Shown here: positions 53,737 through 62,405 of the stretch, in pieces
Layout: every line of letters begins with the position of its first letter
Position numbering within the stretch: position 1 is the first letter of the stretch
Source: Acidobacteriota bacterium
Lineage (GTDB): Bacteria > Acidobacteriota > Vicinamibacteria > Vicinamibacterales > 2-12-FULL-66-21
Direction: 5' to 3'
Assembly: GCA_003222675.1 (NCBI GenBank)
Contig: QHWT01000081.1
Coordinates: 47,675-111,674, forward strand
Length of the DNA: 64,000 nt
Translations under genes and position numbers: made by a program
The notes under the pieces: model-generated
What the model was told of the DNA's origin: nothing
Databases searched by the model: none
The model's input: only the letters and a program-made list of their open reading frames with translations

Positions 53737-54084
53737 CTACTTGAGGACCGCCGCGAGTCCACCCAGAGGGGCTACACGTCTACCAGACTGCTGACACGTC
53801 CACCGCTTGTCCAGGTACCAAAGTGGATGACGAGAGTGATCCGGACACCGGGGCCAACTCGTGTCGACGAAACTGTCGTGCATCGCTTGTTGCACGTCGT
53901 CGACAACACGATTCTCGAAGTCGTCGGGGCCGTCGCTGAACAGAAGAATGCGCGCAGCAGCCTCTATAACGATCGGCTCATGGCCGGGCCCGATGGTGCA
54001 GACTAAATCGCGGACGAGGAGGTCAACGACTCGTACCTCGTCGGCTGGTGAGACGCTACCCGACCTCTCGCGAAGGCGCCGCAT
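53737..54084 (-). CDS. Hypothetical protein of the island
   Basis: 115 residues. The block MHDSFVDTSWPRCPDHSRHP then LWYLDKRWTCQQSGRRVAPLG has the look of a small zinc-ribbon-like C-terminus (C-x2-H ... W-x-C). The N-terminal half is acidic and helical (EAAARILLFSDGPDDFENRV). No family name can be given. It is followed by nothing on its strand. Confidence 0.55.
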   Translation of the reverse strand: MRRLRERSGSVSPADEVRVVDLLVRDLVCTIGPGHEPIVIEAAARILLFSDGPDDFENRVVDDVQQAMHDSFVDTSWPRCPDHSRHPLWYLDKRWTCQQSGRRVAPLGGLAAVLK

Positions 54085-54136
54085 CTCGTCGCAGGCTTCG
54101 CAATTGGCAACGCCCTTCCTGACGATGAGGTGGATA

Positions 54137-54412
54137 TTACAGAAGACGCGGGCGCACAGAATGCAAAAACCAAATGAGAGATCGGCCAGTGGCGCGTTGC
54201 ACTTGAAGCATCAGGTGAAATCGATACGTGTTGAATGTTTGACCATCGTCCTCCGAAATACACGCCCGACCGGCGATAATCGCTGCGTCAGGCTGATGGT
54301 CGTCCGGCACGAAACCGTCGCACCAGAGAAATCGCAGCCGGTTATCGGAGAGGCCTCGTAGTCCCCGGCAGACACGATACTCGAGGTCTGTCCAGAATTC
54401 GCTTTTTGTCAT
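54137..54412 (-). CDS. Hypothetical protein of the island
   Basis: 91 residues: MTKSEFWTDLEYRVCRGLRG, RLRFLWCDGFVPDDHQPDAA, AGRACISEDDGQTFNTYRFHL. The sequence is balanced and protein-like, without signal or membrane segment. It lies upstream of the previous gene on the same strand, 52 bases apart. Unknown function; immunity-type small proteins look like this, but nothing proves it. Confidence 0.5.
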   Translation of the reverse strand: MTKSEFWTDLEYRVCRGLRGLSDNRLRFLWCDGFVPDDHQPDAAIIAGRACISEDDGQTFNTYRFHLMLQVQRATGRSLIWFLHSVRPRLL

Positions 54413-54745
54413 GGCGCTCGGTTGTCCCTTGTGCTCTCAGATACGGGTGGGTGGCTGCCGCATCCTTGAGCGGTACTTGACTCAGGCAGCGCGCGCGCCT
54501 TCAGCTGATGATAGCCGCAGTGACGCGAGCACATTTTCGCGAGCGGGCGCCCAGTGTTCACTTGGTCGAAAAATCGGCTCGTGGCAGTTGACCGGGCGCG
54601 CGTCGATGTGAAAGCTCCTACAGCACCATCGTGCGGTACGCCTAATGCGAAATCGTGAACGAGCGCGTTTATGGTTTCAGCAGGTCGACGAGTCCGGCGC
54701 AACCATACGCTTGCCGGCCGCTTGGGAAACCCGTAAAGTAGCTGT

Positions 54746-54976
54746 ATGAGCCCTCTCCGAGCTCGTGTCCAGAACGGGCGGCTGGTCCTCGATGAGGCGA
54801 CAACCTTGCCCGAGGGGACGGTCATAGACCTGGTGGCGGACGATGAGGGTGATGACCTCACCGAGGACGAGCGCCGTGCCCTTCATGACGCGCTGTCTGC
54901 GTCTTGGCAATCCGCTGAGTCCGGTCACGTCCGGCCGGCGTCGGCGATTCTGGATGAACTCCGCCGCCGTCGGTGA
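54746..54976 (+). CDS. Antitoxin of a ParE-type toxin-antitoxin pair
   Basis: 76 residues. RARVQNGRLVLDEATTLPEGTVIDLV is an AbrB/AF2212-like N-terminus, followed by an acidic helical tail (LTEDERRALHDALSASWQSA, ASAILDELRRRR) of the kind that wraps a toxin. Its stop overlaps the toxin start by ATGA-type coupling (GTGA). Confidence 0.85.
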   Translation: MSPLRARVQNGRLVLDEATTLPEGTVIDLVADDEGDDLTEDERRALHDALSASWQSAESGHVRPASAILDELRRRR

Positions 54977-55452
54977 GCCTGCCAGTCACAACCACTCCAG
55001 AAGCAGACGAACAGATCCGCAACATTGACGACTGGTGGCGCGAGAACCGTTCCAGTGCACCGAACCTGTTCGCCGACGAGTTGCTGGCGGCCTTCGATGT
55101 CATCGGTCACACGCCTCAAATCGGTCGCGTTTACCGCCAATCGCCCGTCCTAGGGACGCGTCGGATTCTGCTGAAGGGCAGCCGCTATCACGTGTACTAC
55201 GTCCCTCGGGCGGCGGACGTGAGAGTGCTTGCGGCCGAGCACAAGAAGGAGTGGATGCACGGCGGATCCCGGGTCCGGTCTAATCCAGCCGGAAGCCACT
55301 TCGTTGTGATCGAGCAGTCGGCCTTCGCGGGCGGCGAGGCGGCCCTTCTCGACCCCGCGCCGGAACCATTCGTCATGGTCGACGCAGCTCACCAACAGGT
55401 CCAAAGCGACTTCGTCGACAGCGCGCCCGGTCCGTGCAGCGAGGCGCGTTAG
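54973..55452 (+). CDS. RelE/ParE-type toxin, C-terminus doubtful
   Basis: Residues 1-90 are ParE-like: VTTTPEADEQIRNIDDWWRE, APNLFADELLAAFDVIGHTP, RRILLKGSRYHVYYVPRAADVRVLA. Known toxins end soon after this strand. Here the frame runs on for 65 residues, antisense to the next gene, and a frame change near 55235 would give an earlier natural end. ParE/RelE toxins act on gyrase or ribosome-bound mRNA. The 3' end overlaps a convergent antitoxin-like gene. Confidence 0.75.
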   Translation: MSLPVTTTPEADEQIRNIDDWWRENRSSAPNLFADELLAAFDVIGHTPQIGRVYRQSPVLGTRRILLKGSRYHVYYVPRAADVRVLAAEHKKEWMHGGSRVRSNPAGSHFVVIEQSAFAGGEAALLDPAPEPFVMVDAAHQQVQSDFVDSAPGPCSEAR

Positions 55453-55488
55453 CTTCGCTTCGAGTTCCGGAGGTAGCTGCAAGTTCAC
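55150..55488 (-). CDS. Ribbon-helix-helix type antitoxin, C-terminal end doubtful
   Basis: The first 70 residues are typical: MNLQLPPELEAKLTRLAART then AVDEVALDLLVSC and DHDEWFRRGVEKGRLAAREG, LLDHNEV. This is the pattern of small antitoxins paired with ParE toxins. Beyond residue 70 the frame reads antisense to the toxin gene and is probably not original. Its own toxin is missing. Confidence 0.65.
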   Translation of the reverse strand: MNLQLPPELEAKLTRLAARTGRAVDEVALDLLVSCVDHDEWFRRGVEKGRLAAREGRLLDHNEVASGWIRPDPGSAVHPLLLVLGRKHSHVRRPRDVVHVIAAALQQNPTRP

Positions 55489-56525
55489 GAGGCCAGCGTA
55501 GGAGAGAAGGCCTCGGTCAACTGATGACGGACGGCTCCAAGATCACCTTCGCCCTCCCTGCTTTGCCACAGCTGAAATCGAAACGGCTGACGCCGCGAGG
55601 GTAGCCGCGAGATCAGGAGATGGTTGGCGTGCGCGCGATAGCGGAAACCGACGTCAAAATCCTCGATCGAATCGCTGCATCCGTTCGCGAGCATGGGCGG
55701 CAAATGCAACGGTCGACGGTTACGGCTCGCTTCTCACAGCACGCACCTCCACGTGGCGGGCGGCGCTCTGTGCCGGCCGCAGTCCCGCGCACCAGGGAAC
55801 GGGGGCGTGAACGACCCCCCTGCTTTTCGGCCGGTGTCGCCCCGAAGCCGATTCGGAGGGTCGCTCACGCCCCCGCTGTCACAGGCGCAAACAATGCGGA
55901 TCTCGGCGCAAATGTTTGCGCCGTTTGCACGTGCGACGCGTCGCAAATGTCGCGCAGATGGCCATGCACTCTCGCTCACCATCTGCGGCCAAATATCATC
56001 GCTCTTGCTGTCACATTTTGAGTATCGAACCGTGCCCGACATCGTCAAGGCTCTCCGCTGCGCTTCGATCCGCTGCGCGGGCCTTGGGGCCTTGACGACG
56101 TCTGCGCGCGGTTCGAAGGTAGCACTTACGTGATGGCTGCAGGACATTTTCAATAAACGCGCATTCAATCGTTCACAGTCGTGATGCCTCGGCGGATCGT
56201 ACAGATGTCTTCGGTGCCATCGTGCACAATCTCCGTAACCGCTGCATCTGACACGGAGCGCTTGGTCAGCGTCGCTCTCAGAGTCGCGCGGCCCATCTCG
56301 TTCAACAATTGCCTGGGAATCGATCACTCGAATTGTCCTCACGTGCGCGATCGCTACCGGGGATGGGCGATCGTGTGAAGATTGCGATCGCACCGTCGTG
56401 GAGAATGGGCGCTCGACGATTCGCATCCCACTCGCCAGTGGCGGTGAGTACGGTGACCGAAAACGGCTGACTTGGACAGCCGAACGTCCGTGGCATAGAA
56501 TGCCTAACCATTAGGTGTTCTAGGT
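55489..56525. other. One kilobase without a supported gene
   Basis: Contains an inverted repeat (55801-55874). On the minus strand near 56170-56300 a stretch reads NEMGRATLRATLTKRSV and TEIVHDGTEDICTIRRGIT, which looks like the end of a lost gene; a piece in another frame upstream (RAPILHDGAIAIFTRSPIPG) may belong to it. Nothing complete is seen. Confidence 0.5.
55801..55874. repeat. Inverted repeat with 17-base arms
   Basis: GGGGGCGTGAACGACCC and its near-complement (16 of 17) enclose 40 bases, in a gene-free part of the island. Confidence 0.65.
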
Positions 56526-56858
56526 ATGCAACGTCCGACCAACAGCGACCAGCTTCACGGCACCCTCGACATGCTCGTCCTTAAGGTCCTCGAGAGCGGT
56601 CCGCTCCATGGATACGCCATCGCAGTCCGGCTCGAGCGCATGTCCAAGGATGTGCTCAACGTCGAGGAGGGGTCGCTGTATCCGGCGCTGTATCGAATGG
56701 AACGGCGCGGGTGGGTCGCCTCCGCATGGGCAGTGACCGAGACTGGGCGGCGCGCGCGGGTGTACAAGCTCACGAAGGCGGGGCGCGCGCAGCTTGAGGC
56801 CGAGACCACGAGTTGGTTGCGGCTGACCACGGCCGTCGCCCACGTTCTCCACGGGTAG
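56526..56858 (+). CDS. PadR family transcriptional regulator
   Basis: 110 residues. LHGTLDMLVLKVLESGPLHGYAIAVRLE is the PadR winged-helix start, followed by VEEGSLYPALYRMERRGWVA and GRRARVYKLTKAGRAQLE. Such regulators sit directly before ADOP permeases in Acidobacteriota and repress the pair. Eight bases separate it from the permease gene. Confidence 0.95.
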   Translation: MQRPTNSDQLHGTLDMLVLKVLESGPLHGYAIAVRLERMSKDVLNVEEGSLYPALYRMERRGWVASAWAVTETGRRARVYKLTKAGRAQLEAETTSWLRLTTAVAHVLHG

Positions 56859-56866
56859 ACGCTCCG

Positions 56867-59482
56867 ATGATTGTCATGCGAATCGCGATCGCGAGAGTGC
56901 GCGCGCTCTTCCGGCGCGACGCGACGACGGACGAAATCCGCGAGGAGCTTCAGTTCCACGTGCAGATGCGGACCGACGAATACACCCGGCATGGCATGGA
57001 TGCGCGCGCCGCGCGGCAGGCGGCACTGCGCCGGTTTGGCAATCTCGCGGTGATACAGGACCGCGGCTACGACGTGCGCGGCGGAGGCGTGATGGAGACG
57101 ATGCTTCAGGACCTGAAGTACGGGTTCCGCCAAGTGGGCCAGCATCGCTCGTTTTCGATCGTGGCTGTCTTGACGCTGGCGCTCGGTGTCGGCGTGTCGA
57201 CCGCGCTCTTCAGCGTTATCGATGCGGCGCTGCTGCGGCCGCTGCCGTACCCGCATCCCGAAGAGCTTGTCACTCTCAACGTGGACGAAACAACCCAGGG
57301 CAGCCAGCCATCGCGCTATGCGCCGTCCATCGCCGACATTCGAACGTGGAGGAATCTCACCACGATCATCTCGCATGCTGGTAATGGACGCGTCAGCGGG
57401 TTCGTGCCGCTCATCGTCGAAACAGGCGCACCGCAGCGACTGACCGTTGCGGAAGCATCGGAGGACTTTCTCGACGCCTACGGCGTCAACCCGATTCTCG
57501 GCAGAGGCATTCAGCTGGATGATACGCGCGAAGGCGCTTCTGCGGTCGCGCTGCTCGGTCATGCGTTCTGGCAGCGTGAATTCGGCGGTGATCCGCACGT
57601 ACTGGGCCGGGATATTCGCATCCAGAATCGGGTCGTGACGATCGTTGGCGTACTACCCGCGGGCTTCTTCAATGACACGGCCGTCTGGCAGGCCAGACAG
57701 GTCTCGAGCGCCTGGCTCGATAACCGCGGTTCAGGGACGCCGGCGATCGCGCGCTTGCGGCCCGGCGTGACCCTTGCTCAGGCCGCGGCGGCCCTCGACA
57801 GCGTGACGCCGCCGTCCACCATGATGGGGCCGACGCCGGTCCCGGCTCGCGTGGTGATCCAGTCGATGTACGACGACGAAACCGAACAATTCGGCCCCAC
57901 GATTCGGACCCTGTCGATGGCCGTCGGCCTCATCCTGATCATCGCCTGCGTCAACGTGGCGGGTCTGATGCTCGCGCGAGGCGCCACGCGCGACGTGGAG
58001 CTGGCGATAAGGGCATCGATCGGCGCGGGACGAGGACGGTTGGTCCGGCAGTTGCTCACCGAGAGTCTGGTGCTGGCCATCGCCGGCGCCCTCATTGGCG
58101 TCCTGCTCGCGTACGCTTCGCTCGATTCGCTGGTCGCGCTCATCCCGCTGTCGCTGCCGGCCAATTCACCGGTCGCAATCAACGGGACCGTCCTCGCCTT
58201 CGCGCTCGGCCTCACGGTCGCCACGGCGCTGCTCTTCGGTCTCGTGCCGGCGCTCAAACTCTCGCGCGCACCGAAGATGATCAGCACCATGCTCTCCGTC
58301 GGCGGGCGCAGCGGTGCGCCATTGTCGAAGCGCGCCGGACAGTGGCTCATTGGCGTCGAGATAGCCCTGGCACTCGTGCTGATGACCGGGTCCGGGTTGA
58401 TCCTCCGAAGTTTCGCCAAGCTCGTCTCCGTCGACCTCGGTTTCGACACTGCCAACGTTGTCACGTTGGAGGTCGAGCCGCTCGATCAGACGGCGGCTAT
58501 GCGGCGTGAGTATTACGTCTCACTTGCCAACGAGCTTCGGCGGCTGCCGGAGGTCGTGTCGGCTGGCGCCATCGATCAACTGGCCCTGACCGGGGGCGGC
58601 TCGTACGCCTTCCCGACGGCGGATACAGGCGCCAACGTCGAGGGTCCACAGCGCACGGTGCTGCCTGGATACCTCGAGGCGATGGGCGTACGCGCGCTCG
58701 CGGGGCGCCTCTTGGAGAACGCAGACCTGGTGAGCGGCGAAGCGGTCGTCGTCAATGTCACCGTTTCCGAGCGGTACTTCGGCAGCGCGCCGATCGGCCA
58801 TACGCTGCGAGTCGGAGACAAGAACCCACGTGAGTGGCGCATTGTCGGGGTTGTGCCCAACATCCGGCACTCTGGTCCGGAGGGACGCGTGGAGCCACAG
58901 ATGTACGTTCTGCCGGATCCACACGTTTCGGGACCATTTTCGATGACGCTCGCCATGGTCATGCGGCTTCGCGGGCGTGAGTCCGTGCCGCTCGATCGAC
59001 TGAAGCAAATTGCGGAAGCGGTGGGGCCACGCGTCCTCGTGGGAAGGGCCAGGCCGGCGGCGGCAGTGCTGGGCGAGCACGTGGCGAAGCCGAGGCACCG
59101 CATGCTGCTGCTCACGCTGCTCGGCGTCTTCGGGCTGCTGCTCACGCTCGTGGGAATCTTCAGCATGACGGCGTATGCCGTCGCTCGTCGTACGCGCGAG
59201 ATCGGCGTCCGCCTCGCGTTCGGCGCACGTCCTGCCCAGGTCGTCGGGGTAATGGTCCGTGATGCTGTGTGGCCGGTTATCTTCGGCCTCCTCGCGGGTG
59301 TGGCCGGCACATACTACGCAACACGCATCATTACGAGCTTTCTGTTCCAGACGGCCCCGCACGATCCGGCCACACTTGTCGCCGTCGTGGCACTGCTCGG
59401 CGCAGCGGCGTGCCTCGCAGCCTGGTTCCCAGCGACACGTGCAGCATCGGTGGATCCGGTGACGGCTCTGCGCGCGGAATAG
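56867..59482 (+). CDS. ADOP-type MacB/FtsX ABC transporter permease
   Basis: 871 residues, complete for the family. An N-terminal cytoplasmic helix region (DEIREELQFHVQMRTDEYTR, AALRRFGNLAVIQDRGYDVR) and VMETMLQDLKYGFRQVGQHRSF precede TM1 (LTLALGVGVSTALFSVIDAALL). Periplasmic domain one is followed by FtsX domain one (LIIACVNVAGLMLARGATRDVELA). After the second periplasmic domain comes FtsX domain two (GIFSMTAYAVARRTREIGVRLAF), ending SVDPVTALRAE. No ATPase gene is adjacent. Substrate unknown. It is the intact reference for the fragments at 12872 and 51560. Confidence 0.93.
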   Translation: MIVMRIAIARVRALFRRDATTDEIREELQFHVQMRTDEYTRHGMDARAARQAALRRFGNLAVIQDRGYDVRGGGVMETMLQDLKYGFRQVGQHRSFSIVAVLTLALGVGVSTALFSVIDAALLRPLPYPHPEELVTLNVDETTQGSQPSRYAPSIADIRTWRNLTTIISHAGNGRVSGFVPLIVETGAPQRLTVAEASEDFLDAYGVNPILGRGIQLDDTREGASAVALLGHAFWQREFGGDPHVLGRDIRIQNRVVTIVGVLPAGFFNDTAVWQARQVSSAWLDNRGSGTPAIARLRPGVTLAQAAAALDSVTPPSTMMGPTPVPARVVIQSMYDDETEQFGPTIRTLSMAVGLILIIACVNVAGLMLARGATRDVELAIRASIGAGRGRLVRQLLTESLVLAIAGALIGVLLAYASLDSLVALIPLSLPANSPVAINGTVLAFALGLTVATALLFGLVPALKLSRAPKMISTMLSVGGRSGAPLSKRAGQWLIGVEIALALVLMTGSGLILRSFAKLVSVDLGFDTANVVTLEVEPLDQTAAMRREYYVSLANELRRLPEVVSAGAIDQLALTGGGSYAFPTADTGANVEGPQRTVLPGYLEAMGVRALAGRLLENADLVSGEAVVVNVTVSERYFGSAPIGHTLRVGDKNPREWRIVGVVPNIRHSGPEGRVEPQMYVLPDPHVSGPFSMTLAMVMRLRGRESVPLDRLKQIAEAVGPRVLVGRARPAAAVLGEHVAKPRHRMLLLTLLGVFGLLLTLVGIFSMTAYAVARRTREIGVRLAFGARPAQVVGVMVRDAVWPVIFGLLAGVAGTYYATRIITSFLFQTAPHDPATLVAVVALLGAAACLAAWFPATRAASVDPVTALRAE

Positions 59483-59785
59483 CATTGAGTTGCGGCGAAA
59501 CGGCACGGGCGCCCGCAGAGCTCTTGACGGGACCATCGAGCGCGGTATTGTCGAATTCTTTTCGACGGCTGCACGCGCAGCCCCCTTCGCATCGCCCGAT
59601 GCGGAGCGCCAACGAACCGGCGGCCTCAGGTCACGGTTCGTTCTCTTCTCTCGACGCACTTCCTGGTTGGCCCATTCGCGCGACGACGCGTCCGCGAATC
59701 ATGCGATCGATCCGGTCTTGCACCCTGCCCTCAGGGCACAGCGCCAGACCTCCCGCGATGACTCGTCAGTGCCTGGAGGTGGGTC
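59483..59785. other. Intergenic stretch before the excisionase-like gene
   Basis: No gene, promoter or repeat recognised. Confidence 0.5.
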
Positions 59786-60127
59786 GTGGAATTCACGGTC
59801 GAAAACGGCGCCAGCAACTTCGGTGACGACCGCGCGCCAGCCGGCCGGCGCCGCGACTCACTTCCATTGCTGCTGACGGTCGACGAAGCCGCGGCATTGC
59901 TGCGAACGACACGGCGCGCGATCTACGCGATGATCGAACGTCGCCAGGTGCCAGGTGTCATCCGCATTCGTCGGCGCGTGTTGTTCCGCGCGGACTACCT
60001 GCTACAAGTTGTTGCCGAATCCCAAGAAAACAATGGGATTTCACGACTTCGATCAGTACGAGCGACTGCTGACTGTCGCGCGCAAGCGTGGTGCGGACGC
60101 GTACCTGATGCTGTTGTTGGGCGGTGA
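59786..60127 (+). CDS. Excisionase-type helix-turn-helix protein
   Basis: LPLLLTVDEAAALLRTTRRAIYAMIERRQVPGVIRIRRRVLFRADYLLQ is a complete HTH_17/excisionase domain (residues about 28-75). After about residue 85 the frame is antisense-like to the recombinase reading, so the natural end may be earlier. It precedes the recombinase gene and probably served as its directionality factor. Confidence 0.7.
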   Translation: MEFTVENGASNFGDDRAPAGRRRDSLPLLLTVDEAAALLRTTRRAIYAMIERRQVPGVIRIRRRVLFRADYLLQVVAESQENNGISRLRSVRATADCRAQAWCGRVPDAVVGR

Positions 60128-60730
60128 TGCGCGCCTGCGGCTCGGCGAGATCGTCGCGGTCGAATAGTGCGATGTGGATCTGCCGGCGCGCCGTCTCACC
60201 GTGCAGCGATCCGACAGGTTGGGTCACGTCACCGTGCCGAAGGCGGACGGTCACGTCAACTGCCGATGACGCAGCGACTGACGACCGCGCTCAAAGCGGC
60301 GCGGCATCTGCGATCGGAGCGGGTGTTGTGCTTGCCCGAGGGATCGCCCATCACGCGCGATCGCGTGATCGAGGCCGTTCGCGGTGCACAGCGCGTGGCA
60401 GGCTTGCCGGAGCAGGGCGTGCACATCCTGCGGGACACGTTCTGCTCGCGCCTGGCGATGAAAGGTGCGCCCGCGCGGGCCCTTCAGGAGCTGGCCGGAG
60501 AGGCGGACCTGTCGACGACGCAGCGCTACATGCACCTGAGCCCGGCGGCAACGGAAGACGCGATCCGATTGCTGGACGGACCACAGTCCGGTGGCGAACT
60601 CGCGCAAGACGCGGAGATATTTTGGACACGGGACCACGCCGGGAACTACTTGAGGTCCGCCTTCCGCCTTCCGCGGCTGCGCCGCTACGGCGGACAAGTC
60701 GCGCGACGGTGGACAACTCTCGCGTGATCA
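60017..60730 (+). pseudogene. Tyrosine recombinase/integrase, disrupted
   Basis: MGFHDFDQYERLLTVARKRG and LGGDARLRLGEIVAVE run to a TAG (60165) where relatives have Trp; CDVDLPARRLTVQRS follows in frame. A frame change near 60258 leads to LPMTQRLTTALKAARHLRSE, HILRDTFCSRLAMKGAPARA and DLSTTQRYMHLSPAATE. The catalytic Arg (LRLGE), HxxR (HILR) and Tyr (QRYM) regions are visible; the usual second His in LRHTF is Asp. The N-terminal DNA-binding domain is missing. Located 144 bases from tRNA-Gly. Confidence 0.85.
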
Positions 60731-60740
60731 CGGGATCAAA

Positions 60741-60897
60741 GCGCCTGCGGCCGCAAGCGAGCCCCGGAGGGAAGTCGCGAGGACACCAACGCGCAGCGTT
60801 GGCCCGAAGCGACCGAGCGCGCAGCGAGGTGGGGAATGTGAAAGGGGCCCCACCGAGCGAAGTAAGGATTGGATAGCGGGCTACGGGGATCGAACCC
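60741..60897. repeat. Right direct repeat overlapping tRNA-Gly
   Basis: Partner of 53362-53520. Differences are few (one or two indels and some substitutions). Its last part is the 3' end of the intact tRNA-Gly gene. Confidence 0.85.
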
Positions 60898-60945
60898 GTC
60901 TAACTGGCTTGGGAAGCCAGGGCATTACCACTATGCTAAGCCCGC
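60875..60945 (-). tRNA. tRNA-Gly (anticodon CCC)
   Basis: 71 nt on the minus strand. The acceptor pairs GCGGGCT with AGCCCGC and has discriminator T. The D arm holds TAGCATAGTGGTAATGC; the anticodon arm is CTGGC-TTCCCAA-GCCAG, giving anticodon CCC; the T arm is GGGTTCGATCCCC-like. CCA is not encoded. It is the integration site of the island. Confidence 0.95.
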
Positions 60946-60963
60946 GCTCTGAGCGATCGTATC

Positions 60964-61031
60964 AGGCTCACGGCTCAGGGCTCAAGGCTCACGCTGGCGC
61001 CAATCCCTGAGCCGCCATGAGCCCTGAGCCA
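60964..61031. repeat. GGCTCAGGGCTCA intergenic repeat
   Basis: Short direct copies of GGCTCA and a perfect 13-base inverted repeat (60972-60984 and 61018-61030). It lies between the tRNA and the end of the phosphomutase gene and may end transcription of either. Confidence 0.65.
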
Positions 61032-61037
61032 TAAGCG

Positions 61038-62402
61038 CTAAGCCCTGATGAATGTCAGCACCTCGTCGCGCTTCTGTTCCATGATGCGCTCGGTCGTCGC
61101 TTCGAGATTAAGGCGGAGCATCGGTTCGGTGTTCGATGCACGAACGTTGAAGTGCCAGTCGGGGTACTCGACCGACACGCCGTCCATCGAATACACGCGT
61201 CCCCCCTGATAGTGCGCTTCGATCCCGTCGATCTTCTCCTGCACTTTCTTCATGTCGCTGACGCGCGTGTTGATCTCCCCCGAGATGAAGTATTTCTGCC
61301 GCAGGGGCGCCAGCAGCTCACGGAGCGTCTGTCCCTTGCGCGACATCAACTCCAGGATCAGCAGCGCGGGAATGAAGCCGTTATCGGCGTAGAAGTTATC
61401 GCGGAAGTAGTAGTGGCCGGTGACTTCGCCGCCAAAGATCGCATTCTCCTCGCGCATGCGGCGCTTGAAGAACGCGTGCCCCACGCGGTTCATTAGAGCG
61501 GTGCCGCCGTACTTCGCGACGATATCCTTGACGGCGTAGCTCGCGCGAACGTCGTAGACGATTTTCGCGCCCGGATGCTTGATGAGGAACGCCTCGGCGA
61601 GGAGCGCCGTGACGAAATCACCCGCGATGAACTCGCCGGCGCCGTCGATGAAGAAACATCGGTCCGCATCGCCGTCCCACGCGATGCCGATATCCGCCTT
61701 CGTGGCGACCACCCGCTCGACGATGTCGCGACGGTTCTCTTCGATGAGCGGGTTCGCCTCGTGGTTCGGGAACGTGCCGTCGACCTCGAAGCAGAGCGTG
61801 TCGACGCGGCAGGGAAGATGCGCGAACAGCCTCGGCGCCACCATTCCCGCAATGCCGTTGCCCGCGTCGAGGACGACGTTGAACGGCTTGATGATGGACG
61901 GATCGATGAACGACATCACGTGCTTGACGTAGTCGTCGACGACGTTCTGCTGCGTGAGACGGCCCGGCGTCGGCGCAGGCGGCGGAAGCCGGTTCGCCGC
62001 GATCATGTCGCGAATGTCGCCGATGCCGGATTCACCCGAGAGCGGAAACGCTTCCCGGCGCACCAACTTGATACCGTTGTATTCCTTCGGATTGTGCGAC
62101 GCGGTGATCTGCACGCCGCCGTCGTGCCCGTCGCGCGCGACGGCGAAGTACAGCATGTCGGTGCCCATCATCCCGTAGTCGACGACATCGGCTCCCTGCT
62201 GCCGCGCCCCCTCGATGAACGCGGCCGCGACCGATGGCGACGACAGCCGCATGTCGCGCGAGACGGCGATCCGCTTGGCCTGGAGGTAGGCCACAAACCC
62301 ACGCCCGATCAGCCGCGCGGCCTCCTCGTTGACTTCCTGCGGATACAGCCCGCGAACGTCGTAGGCTTTGAAGATGGCGGGATTGATGGATGTTTTCAGC
62401 AT
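61038..62402 (-). CDS. Phosphomannomutase/phosphoglucomutase
   Basis: 454 residues of the alpha-D-phosphohexomutase family. AYDVRGLYPQEV is the N-terminal substrate block, GGVQITASHNPKEYNG contains the phospho-Ser, GIAWDGDADRCFFID is the metal loop, FGGEVTGHYYFRD the sugar-binding loop and VRASNTEPMLRLNLEA the phosphate-binding loop. The enzyme interconverts hexose-1- and hexose-6-phosphate in the cytoplasm. It follows a sugar-nucleotide pyrophosphorylase gene by three bases, giving a GDP- or NDP-sugar supply operon. Confidence 0.95.
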   Translation of the reverse strand: MLKTSINPAIFKAYDVRGLYPQEVNEEAARLIGRGFVAYLQAKRIAVSRDMRLSSPSVAAAFIEGARQQGADVVDYGMMGTDMLYFAVARDGHDGGVQITASHNPKEYNGIKLVRREAFPLSGESGIGDIRDMIAANRLPPPAPTPGRLTQQNVVDDYVKHVMSFIDPSIIKPFNVVLDAGNGIAGMVAPRLFAHLPCRVDTLCFEVDGTFPNHEANPLIEENRRDIVERVVATKADIGIAWDGDADRCFFIDGAGEFIAGDFVTALLAEAFLIKHPGAKIVYDVRASYAVKDIVAKYGGTALMNRVGHAFFKRRMREENAIFGGEVTGHYYFRDNFYADNGFIPALLILELMSRKGQTLRELLAPLRQKYFISGEINTRVSDMKKVQEKIDGIEAHYQGGRVYSMDGVSVEYPDWHFNVRASNTEPMLRLNLEATTERIMEQKRDEVLTFIRA

Positions 62403-62405
62403 GGC

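Larger units (their letters stand above)
53362..60945. mobile_element. Integrated island at tRNA-Gly(CCC)
   Basis: A 7.4-kb segment bounded by the 157-159 bp direct repeat. It carries two hypothetical genes, toxin-antitoxin genes, a PadR/ADOP pair, an excisionase-like protein and, next to the tRNA, a tyrosine recombinase. The recombinase has a TAG codon and a frameshift, so the island appears fixed. Confidence 0.75.

Noticed and set aside
55734-56426. 230-residue minus-strand ORF in the gene-poor island part
   Set aside because: It joins unrelated pieces; the protein-like stretches (around 56170-56300) lie in a different frame.
60165-60167. TAG in the recombinase as suppressed stop or pyrrolysine
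   Set aside because: The position is Trp in relatives, a frameshift follows within 100 bases, and no pylT/pylS-like genes are seen.
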